64,000 nucleotides of DNA from Thermothelomyces thermophilus ATCC 42464 (Eukaryota > Ascomycota > Sordariomycetes > Sordariales > Chaetomiaceae): assembly GCF_000226095.1 (NCBI RefSeq), contig NC_016478.1:1912001-1976000 (forward strand). The letters run 5' to 3'. The position numbers were made by a program, and so were the translations under genes. Shown one piece after another: positions 56,377 through 64,000 of the stretch. The notes beneath the pieces are model-generated. The model was not told the origin of the DNA. It was given only the letters and a program-made list of their open reading frames with translations, and ran no database searches. Positions within the stretch are counted from its first letter, which is position 1; every line of letters begins with the position of its first letter.

Positions 56377-57615
56377 TCATGGCCCGCCTTTTCGGAATCT
56401 CGTCCTCGCAAAAGCAGGGCACGGTGTGTCGCCTCCCTTGATCCCACCCAGCAGCCAATCCGTCAAGCCCACCACCTTGGCGCCGACTCCCTTCTCCCAC
56501 TGACCACCTTCCTGCACATGCTCGATGGTGTGGCTCAGTATCCTGCCCTCGTTGTCGAAATCGAAAATGAACAACCCCGTAAACTCCTTGCTCGACCCAA
56601 CGGGCTGCGCCATCCCGACGGGTGCCTTGACCTCCGTCTCACTGTGTTCCGCCGCTGTCGAGCCCCCGTGTCGCGCCCCATCAATCGCCTCATGCTTCCC
56701 TTTCCCGCCCGCCATCTCATCGCCACTCGCGGTCTTCCCGGCCTCCTTCGCACCCTTAGACCCAGACTCAGACCCGGACCCGAACCCCAACCACCACTTG
56801 CGCAACTTCCCGCCGCCGCCGCCGACCGTGCGCCACCGCACGATCAGCTGCTCGGGCATCGCGCCCTCCGGCCGGCGCCCGCCGCGCCCGCCGCTGGGGT
56901 AGTAGACGGGCGTGTCGACCATCCGCTCGCTCAGGATCTCGAGGCGCACGTTGCCCACCAGCGGCACGCGGTTCCAGGCGATCGGCGACGACCACAGCGC
57001 CGCCGTGTACGCGACGCGGCCCGAGACGGTCGGCAGGTGCGGGTGCGTCGAGGGGAAGAGGTGCAGGGTGATGGAGGGCGAGAGGATCTGCTGTGGCGGC
57101 GGGGACTGCAGGAGGGTGGGCAGATGCGCTTGGAGGATGCGGAGGGCTGGAGCAAGGCACCACAGAGTTAGCGCACTGTTTTGTTCAACATTTACTTTTT
57201 GCCTCTGCCTTTGGTTCGTTCGAATGGACAAAGAAAGTGAAGCGAAGGGGAAAAAATAAACAAACGTACTCTTGCCGAGCTTGACCTTTCGCTCGTCAGG
57301 AGGTTTATTGTTTCCTGACTCCGGGGAGAGGAGCGGCGGGTGCGAAGTGAAGAGGGTGAGTTCGGGGGGCGTTGTCGGATCGGCGACGGGTTCTCGGAAC
57401 GTTGACAAGCTCTTTGCTGGCAAGGAAGAGGTGCGTGGCGGCTGAGCTGTGGTTGAGATATGGACGGCGGGCGCTGCCGGGCAGCACAGTCTTTCAATCC
57501 CTGGTGAGGAACCCCATGGCTGTGGAAAGGAGGGAGCTCCGCCGGCTGCTGCCGAGGAGAGTCGTGCTGCAGACCCGCGAAGAGGACGGCAGACCACCCT
57601 CGCCGGTGCACACAT
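56377..57615 (-). CDS. DUF2358-like mitochondrial protein
   Basis: The frame is open across its whole length, but a 123-bp intron (57269-57147, donor GTACGT, branch GCTAAC, acceptor CAG) is very likely. Removing it gives exons 57615-57270 and 57146-56377 and 371 residues, joining VKLGK to TLRILQAHLPTLL. The N-terminus is Arg/Ala/Ser-rich without acids, consistent with a mitochondrial presequence. The core has AAWNR-type context (SSPIAWNRVPLVGNVRLEIL), then LIVRWRTVG, a Gly/Lys-rich insertion, and FTGLFIFDFDNEGRILSHTI. This order matches the NTF2-like DUF2358 family (human C6orf136 type), whose biochemical role is not known. Family assignment is from remembered motif order. Confidence 0.7.
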   Translation of the reverse strand: MCAPARVVCRPLRGSAARLSSAAAGGAPSFPQPWGSSPGIERLCCPAAPAVHISTTAQPPRTSSLPAKSLSTFREPVADPTTPPELTLFTSHPPLLSPESGNNKPPDERKVKLGKSTFVYFFPFASLSLSIRTNQRQRQKVNVEQNSALTLWCLAPALRILQAHLPTLLQSPPPQQILSPSITLHLFPSTHPHLPTVSGRVAYTAALWSSPIAWNRVPLVGNVRLEILSERMVDTPVYYPSGGRGGRRPEGAMPEQLIVRWRTVGGGGGKLRKWWLGFGSGSESGSKGAKEAGKTASGDEMAGGKGKHEAIDGARHGGSTAAEHSETEVKAPVGMAQPVGSSKEFTGLFIFDFDNEGRILSHTIEHVQEGGQWEKGVGAKVVGLTDWLLGGIKGGDTPCPAFARTRFRKGGP

Positions 57616-59167
57616 TTGGGCGTCGGATCGTGAATTGCCTTCCCGCTTTGGGGACTTATGCGGGTAAATGGCCGACTAACCGCCGATTGTCGAGATGCGC
57701 TCGATGCAGGATTCCTCTTGGGTTTGGTGTTGGGAGTGCCCGTGGGTGCAGCAAAGGATGATGTCAGTGGTGAGTTTCTTCCGAGCTATACGGATACATA
57801 ACTCGGTATCAATACGCGCTACTGGCAGCGAGGCGGCCATGGCACCCCGATAGAGCGATACCGAAGCCGACCTGCGCGCTTTGAACTGGAAGATCCCAAG
57901 AAGGAAAACCCTCTCTGATCTGTTTAAGACTACGGATACACAGGCGTCTTGAGTTCTACCATGAAGCGTTTCTTCGCTATCGAAATGATTTCGCTTTTGG
58001 TGTGTGTTGTCTCTTTGCCCCATTACGCATCATCGAAGGTACGGATTACGTTCTATGCATTTGCTGTTCTACCTTGCCACCAAATCACCGCTGAGTGGGC
58101 ATCGGGCTTTCAAATCACAACAGCGAGCTGTACGGAGTACTGTGCTGTATAGTACACACTTGGACAATTGATTTTTGCCCTCTCGAATTTGTATACGCAA
58201 CAAAGCTACAATGTTCATAACCATCACCATGGATATAAAGGAGCCCATACAAACACAAAAGAAAAAAAAGTGTAAAAGAAAGGGGAACAAATTAAGGATG
58301 CCAGGAAGTATAAATCAAACAACTACTCTGCAGAGAAGAAATGACCCAAAAGGTAGAAAGAAGGTATCATTTTTTTGACGGAGTGTTTTGTCGTCATTTC
58401 GTTGAACAGGCCGCGTGTCAAACCAGGAACAAGCCTGGGGGCCTTTTCCCGAGCGAGCCAGTCGAATGATGGTTTGAGACGAGCGGGTGGACGAAGGATG
58501 CATGCTGCATCCGGTGTTTGTTTGGGAGCCATCTCCAAACATGCACGTTTCCCAAGGCAGTGTTGCCTGCAACATGCACCCTTGTCTCAGCATTCCCGTG
58601 TACCCAGACTGTCTGACCGCCGCCAGCTGATGCTCAGTGTGGCACGGCGGAGCCGCACCTCAACAACCGTCACGAGCCAAAGACTCCCAAGTCTCGGCTC
58701 CTCGGAAAGGCAGGCACGCCAGAGGAAGTCACGCGGAATGGTCTACTGCAAGTACGCACGCTTCCGACTTCAAGCGACTTTTTAGGAGCCGTCGCCGTTC
58801 CTTTATTAGTCGGCCTAAAGTTCAAGTTTCTACTACTGTGCCAGTCTGTGTCCCGAACACTGGCCAAGAATCCACACACACACAGCTGGCACGGCTCAAG
58901 GCAAGGTGGGTGTCACGTGAAATCACCCCTGATAGGCCCCCTGCGGTTATCGAACAGACTGGACCACCAACCAATGGTTGTTCTGACGCCCTGACGCAGC
59001 AGCCTTCCATGAACGACTGCGCTTCCTCGTCAACTCAACCGACCAGCCATCCGCATCATCAACCTTCGGCCAACCCTTCGATCAGTCGCCCGCTTCCACT
59101 CGCATCAACCACAACCATTTTTGCCTGGATTGTCTAAATACGCTCGGCGCATCAAATCCCGCCCACG
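57616..59167. other. Divergent intergenic region, about 1.55 kb
   Basis: The region lies between the DUF2358-like gene and YPT1. It contains an exact TACGGAGTA at 58131-58139 beside a GTACAC/GTATAGTAC cluster. The last part before 59168 is CT-rich, as expected for the YPT1 promoter and 5' UTR. No gene is seen. Confidence 0.55.
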
Positions 59168-60204
59168 ATGAATCCCGAGTAGTACGTCCTCCTCCTGGTT
59201 GCTACCGAGGGCTTGCTGCCTTGCTTCTGCCTCTCTATCTTGCCTGCTGACACTCCCCCTCTCTTCTAGAGTTCGACCCCTCGACCTGCGCCGATCCTTG
59301 CGATGGCTGCTGGGTTCTATAAAGCTGTCCTGTCGCTGCTGCTGTTGCTGCTGCTGCTGCTGACGACCACACTTCAGATACGACTATCTGTTCAAGCTAC
59401 TGCTCATCGGCGATTCTGGCGTCGGCAAGTCTTGCTTGCTCCTACGCTTCGCCGATGACACCTACACAGAGTCCTACATCTCTACCATCGGCGTTGACTT
59501 TGTACGTGGTGCCGCTTCGAGAACAGCCGGACTTGGTCGCAGAAGCTAACCCTCGCAGAAAATCCGGACGATCGAGCTCGATGGCAAGACGGTGAAGCTG
59601 CAAATCGTACGTCAAAGCTACATTCCTCGCTGAGTTTGGGGAAAAGGCGAAGAGAGAGATGCAAGAGAGAGAGAGAGAGAGGCATGCGCTGACTGAGCAC
59701 AGTGGGACACTGCCGGCCAAGAACGGTTCCGCACCATCACATCGTCCTACTACCGCGGTGCCCACGGCATCTGCGTCGTCTACGATGTCACCGACATGGA
59801 CAGCTTCAACAATGTCAAGCAGTGGCTGCAGGAGATTGACCGGTATGCCACCGAGGGTGTCAACAAGCTGCTCGTGGGCAACAAGAGCGATATGGCGGAC
59901 AAGAAGGTGGTCGAGTACACAGTGGCCAAGGTGCGTTTTTCTTTGGATGCCGCATCATGCCAGGTTCGGCACAGAGTTAACTAACCTTGTTTTTGTCACA
60001 CAGGAATTCGCCGACAGCCTAGGCATTCCCTTCCTCGAGACGTCGGCCAAGAACGCCAGCAACGTCGAGCAGGCCTTCCTGACCATGGCTCGCCAGATCA
60101 AGGAGCGCATGGGCAGCAGCATCGCCACCAACAACACGAAAGCCAACGTCAACGTCGCGCCCGGCCACGGCGTCTCCAACAACCAGTCCGGCGGCTGCTG
60201 CTGA
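59168..60204 (+). CDS. ypt1: Rab1-family GTPase YPT1
   Basis: Five exons, 59168-59178, 59378-59501, 59559-59606, 59703-59930 and 60004-60204, give exactly 204 codons (203 residues). The first exon is only 11 nt (donor GTAGTA), and the splice yields [18 protein letters not shown]. All small-GTPase boxes are present: G1 GDSGVGKS, effector loop [13 protein letters not shown]3 [21 protein letters not shown]4 NKSD and G5 ETSAKN. The protein ends in a double Cys (GGCC) for geranylgeranylation. The effector loop and length match Ypt1/Rab1, which controls ER-to-Golgi vesicle tethering and early autophagosome formation at cytoplasmic membranes. Other Rabs such as Sec4/Rab8 have different effector-flanking sequence. 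Introns are 199, 57, 96 and 73 bp. Confidence 0.96.
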
Positions 60205-61192
60205 GCGACGGCTTACCGCCTCTCTGCGCCATTTGATGTTGCTGCTCTCGGGTGTTTTACGGTTTCTTGCATCGGATGGGTTCTTTGTTTCGGACACTAT
60301 GGGGCGTGGTTAGATCTGCGTGGGAATGGTCTGAGAACGGGGGAGATGTCCTTTGGATGCGCCGACGGTCGGGATTTCCGTCGCTTGGGTTTCTCACTTC
60401 TGCGTTAGTCCTTTGCGTGAGGTCTGGGAACCCAATCTCGGGAACTCCAGGGGTGTTGTGCTTTCTAAGGGAACCGGAAACCGGGTAGACGGGATGGGAG
60501 CCCCGGGCGGCACCGGAGCCGAAACACGACAGACCGGGCCCAGAGCACGAGTTGTTCATCTTTCCTTGCCGCACTACCCACCGCTGGCTTACTAGTACTA
60601 CTTACAGCTTGTGTCTGTGTATTTCCCCCATCTTGGTCATAACTGGGTCTGTTTTGTTTATTGATACACCGCCTTCGTTGACTCGACCTTTTTTTTTATT
60701 TGATCCTTGCCTCTCGGCCTTATTTTCGCTCATGGTACTGATCTGGGACGTTGCTAAGCAAGGTGTATTCTTTGTTAACCTTTTTTTTTCTGCTAGCTTG
60801 CGGGTTGTGACGCGACATCCCACGAACACTCACGTAACACACACTTCGAGGCAGAGCCCATTATCAATGGTTCCCATTACTTCCCTTTACAACTCCCGCG
60901 CTATCCGGTAGTCTGCTGGCGTGGTTTTGCAAATGACAAACCGATAAATGGCAGAGCAGGAAAAGGGGATGTGAAGCTCAACTCCGTGGCCGTTCCAACC
61001 CCCTCGCGTCACCTGCCATCCATTTATTGCCTCCTTCCTTGGCACTGGATATCACGAAGCATCATCCAACTCTACGCCAACTTAGGCCACAGATGGCGAA
61101 ACTAGAATAACAGATTCTTCCAAAACAGGAAAAGCCGGACTAAAATCTGAACCCCCGGATCAACTAACTTCTAAGTCCCGTTTAATTCCTAG
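60205..61192. other. Convergent 3' spacer
   Basis: The spacer lies between YPT1 and the leftward gene ending at 61193. It is T-rich in several places (about 60690 and 60780), which suits 3' UTR sequence. No gene is seen. Confidence 0.55.
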
Positions 61193-64000
61193 TTAAAGGC
61201 CCAACCATCGCATCGCCTTGCTGCTCCGCCCCCGTTGAATCTCCTCGCGCCGCCGAAGGTACAGTGGCATCAGCCGCCTCGCTTCCCTGGCGAGCTCCGA
61301 GTCCGATTCCGAGTTGTCCTCGTCGTCGTCTTCGTGAGCAGGGGCGGTCGCCGCCGCCGGAACAGGCTTATTGGAGATCGGCGTTGCTGAGGATGCTGAC
61401 GTGAATTTCTTGGAAGAAGGGGGGATTGCGCGAGGTGAGAGGGGATCTGAGTCCTGTTTCCTGTGGCGCTGGGGCCCGAGGTTGTTGTTTGTCCCACTGT
61501 CCGGCTTTCTTAGGCGAGCCGGCAAATCTTCAACGACGGTGGTCGTTGGTGCCGAAGGCGGCCGAGACTCAATTGTGTAGTTCACGTCTGCCCACTGCAC
61601 TGGACTTTGTATAGTCGGAGTGTCGGTACAGGCTGTGTAAGGGCGTGGAGCCCTGCTAGGTGTTGATGTTGCTATTAGCCGGGAAAGATAAGGATGTATC
61701 CTTCCTGGTGTGGCGTGCTGATGAGCGTGGATGGGTGGTGATGACGATTCTGTCGGCGAGGAAGGCGACGGTGAAGAGGGCGGGGTGATGAGCGTTGAAA
61801 ATGAAAATGAAAAGCGAGAGGTTACCTCCTCCTTCTGAGGTGGTGATGTCGTGCCGAGCGACCTGGTGCTCACCGTGAGACTGGGACTTGTCTTCTGCGA
61901 TGGGGACCGCGGAGCAGGGTGTTCATAAAGTGGGCCCTCGGGCATGTAGTAGTCTGAGATGGAGATGAGACTTTCGCGGATAGCAGCGACGAACGCGGCT
62001 GTCTCGGGTCCGGTGGCGGATGAGGCAAGCAAGAAGTTGGCTTTGGAAATGGAGCATGGCCCGACAAAAGCGCCAGACATGCGAGAACCGCGGCGGTTAA
62101 GGGAGCGGAAACCCTCACTTGGGCGGCGGCTTGTGTCGGGTCCTGACAGAGACTTCTGCGTTGGAGTCGAGACATCACTGTTGACAATGCCCACTACCTT
62201 CATCACCTCAGTGCCGATGAGGGTCTGCAGAGCCAAGACGGTTGCGAGGTGCTCAGAGGGATACTCGATGAGCAGGAAACGGACATCTGGATGGGTGGCG
62301 AGATACGTTTCGAGATGCGGAATGATTAAAGCAGCGAGAAGGGCGCGGTCAGCAAACGGGTTGCTCTGGGTTTGCTTGGTGAGTGGCTGGGCGGTAAACG
62401 CCTGCATAGCGTTGGCAATAAGATATCTAGATGTCTGCATTAGCGATTACATCCCTCAAGCATGGTATTCCTAGCTCACATACCGGATGTCCAACCGACC
62501 ACCTCGCGAGAGGCCGCTTGTCTTGGAACCCAGCTTCTCGATCTGTCCGACAACCTCGGAGAGACGGCTCTTGCTCACTCCGCTTTCCGAGCCGACGGCC
62601 AGGATGAGGTCGAGTCTCCTCTCGCCGCTTGGGGAGCCAACTTGTGCGTCGCATTCTAGAGGTCTCCACAAGCCGGCTTCCATCGAAATCTCGACGCCGT
62701 CGGCGGTTGAGAAGCGACGGTCCCGCAGAGGGAACTGGGAACCGAGGAGAGACCGCAGGAAGTTCTGGATGGGGACAGCCGCCTCCTGGCCGACGCTGAT
62801 ACTGTATAACCTTGTGTCCAGTCGAGGCACAGCCGCAGATGTGTCATGAAAAGAGCTTGGAGAGTTATTTGGCGTTGGCAAGCCATGTACCAGGTCCTTC
62901 CGCGGCCAGGTTGCAACACCGGTGGGATCTTCTTCCTCTGACCGACCTCGCTCAATCTCCCGCTCATCCTTTGTGGCTAGCGGACTTTCGCTTTGCCAGA
63001 AGTCATATCGGGAGACCCGAGCCAGGGATAGCGACTTGCGAGGAGCCCCGTAACCTTCGCTGAGACGCCGGAACACGAAACCGTGGAGACCGTTAGGGGT
63101 CTCGGGGGTAAAGAAAACAACGAGGTCCTCCAGCAGCGGCAGCAACGCCTCGAAAGGCTCCTCATTCGACTCGGTGATTTGGGCGCTCGTCCGTTTTACT
63201 GAGCCACTTTCCTTACTTAGGAACAACGGATCGCTTCCCGACTCCGGTAGCGTAGCTTGCTCCTCAGTCTTGCCGCCGGGGGCCGGGATTTGCTTGGGCG
63301 ACAGGTTTAACTCGGCAGTCTGTGACCTCCTGTGGTCGAACGCGTCGGGTATTGGAGTGTGTGAATGATGAACTTTTGACTGATCTCCACCAACTGCCAC
63401 CTCGCCGGTCCAGGCGATCGGCGATGACGGGATGTGGATCCTCAGTGACGGTCTTTGGGAAGCGGCTGAAGAGGGTTGCGTTCCCAAGCTGCTGTCGGGC
63501 GAGATACCAGGAACGGGTTCCTCAGAAAGTCCCGTCTGGCAATGACTTGGGGGAGGCGGTCTGGGTACCCGAGGAATGTCGGACGCCTGGACAGCCGTTG
63601 ATCTCGGGCGCTTCTTGGACGGAGGGATGTCGACCAGCTTGACTGTCAGATCCGCTTCTGGCGTCGACGACGGTTGGAGGAACTCAGTCTCCCTATCGAG
63701 CGCGTCTGCCGCTTTCATGGCGCGGATAATGGGGTCTTCGATGGTGTCGTCTCCGGCGCCGGCGTATGCTCTCCATGACAAGAGCTGCTGCGTTTGCCCT
63801 TCATTGGACGCTGGCGGCTCTGGAATCGCTTCCGCTTCTCTGTTGCGTAGTGGCGACTCCTCCGCCTCGTAAAGCGAGAGCCTTGCCAAGGACAGCCGAG
63901 CATGCCCATTGCTGGCTAGCCGGATGAACGTGGCATGGGCCTCCTCGATATTGCCATCCGTTTCATGCTCCATGATGGCCGACAGACAAGATACTTGCGC
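61193..64000 (-). CDS. Large fungal protein of unknown function, 5' end outside window
   Basis: Two exons, 64000(or beyond)-62484 and 62426-61193, flank a 57-bp intron (GTATGT...CTAG) that splits an Arg codon (RLDIR-YLIANAM). The first in-window ATG is at 63973, but the frame stays open upstream to the window edge (reading AQVSCLSAIMEHETDG), so the gene probably starts outside. From 63973 the protein is 907 residues. Most is Ser/Pro-rich and disordered. Ordered islands are LLPLLEDLVVFFTPETPNGL, GGRLDIRYLIANAMQAF, PHLETYLATHPDVRFLLIEYP with EHLATVLALQTLIG, and FVAAIRESLISISDYYMPEG. The C-terminus is acidic then basic (REEIQRGRSSKAMRWLGL). Fungal relatives have, as far as I recall, been labelled gastric mucin-like, a name based on composition; no function is implied. 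Confidence 0.78.

Overview
The window is nuclear DNA from a filamentous ascomycete, most likely a Sordariales/Chaetomiaceae-type fungus. This is inferred from spliced genes with mostly short introns (55-200 bp, GTRNGT donors, CTAAC/CTGAC branch points), C-rich third codon positions, a ribosomal protein eL15 with fungal-type sequence, a fungal Ras-like GTPase and a Puf4-type Pumilio protein. I saw no bacterial operons, CRISPR arrays, rRNA, tRNA or transposase/reverse-transcriptase coding.

Layout from left to right: a left-truncated fungal Ras-like P-loop protein (minus); about 3.3 kb without genes; an unrecognised GC-rich protein (plus, 4458-5723); a HIT zinc-finger protein (minus, 6103-6974); the mitochondrial Fe-S scaffold NFU1 (plus, 7506-8601); a 5.2 kb gene-poor stretch; a PSP1-domain protein (plus, 13856-16631); an unrecognised basic protein (plus, 17989-19061); ribosomal protein eL15 (plus, 19744-20631); a five-exon Pumilio/Puf4-like RNA-binding protein (minus, 23230-28070); 4.6 kb of repeat-rich intergenic DNA; the second-largest RNA polymerase III subunit (plus, 32722-36276), convergent with a RAD57-type recombination mediator (minus, 36885-38684); a Ser/Thr-rich single-pass surface protein (plus, 39880-41888), convergent with a Yat2/FacC-type carnitine acetyltransferase (minus, 42568-45752); a 9.2 kb gene-poor stretch; a small SET/post-SET protein (plus, 54958-55924), convergent with a DUF2358-like mitochondrial protein (minus, 56377-57615); the Rab1 GTPase YPT1 (plus, 59168-60204); and a large fungal protein of unknown function running off the right edge (minus, 61193 to beyond 64000).

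The genes are individually transcribed housekeeping or fungal-specific genes and do not form a pathway cluster. Several concern RNA and translation (RPC2, eL15, the HIT-finger snoRNP candidate, Puf4, PSP1). Others cover mitochondrial Fe-S and acetyl-carnitine metabolism, ER-Golgi traffic and recombination.

I did not find a clear new biological system. The most distinctive unexplained signals are: (i) a dispersed 9-mer TACGGAGTA, present eight times exactly against about 0.5 expected by chance, often in hairpin form and found only in non-coding DNA; (ii) two abutting 18-bp palindromes at 52355-52386; (iii) GTAC-centred tetranucleotide tracts; (iv) three probable introns whose length is a multiple of three and which contain no stop; (v) a 407-codon open frame in the 3' flank of the Puf gene. 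All exon models were drawn by eye from splice signals, reading phase and family resemblance. Total lengths come out in frame, but no transcript or database search supports them.
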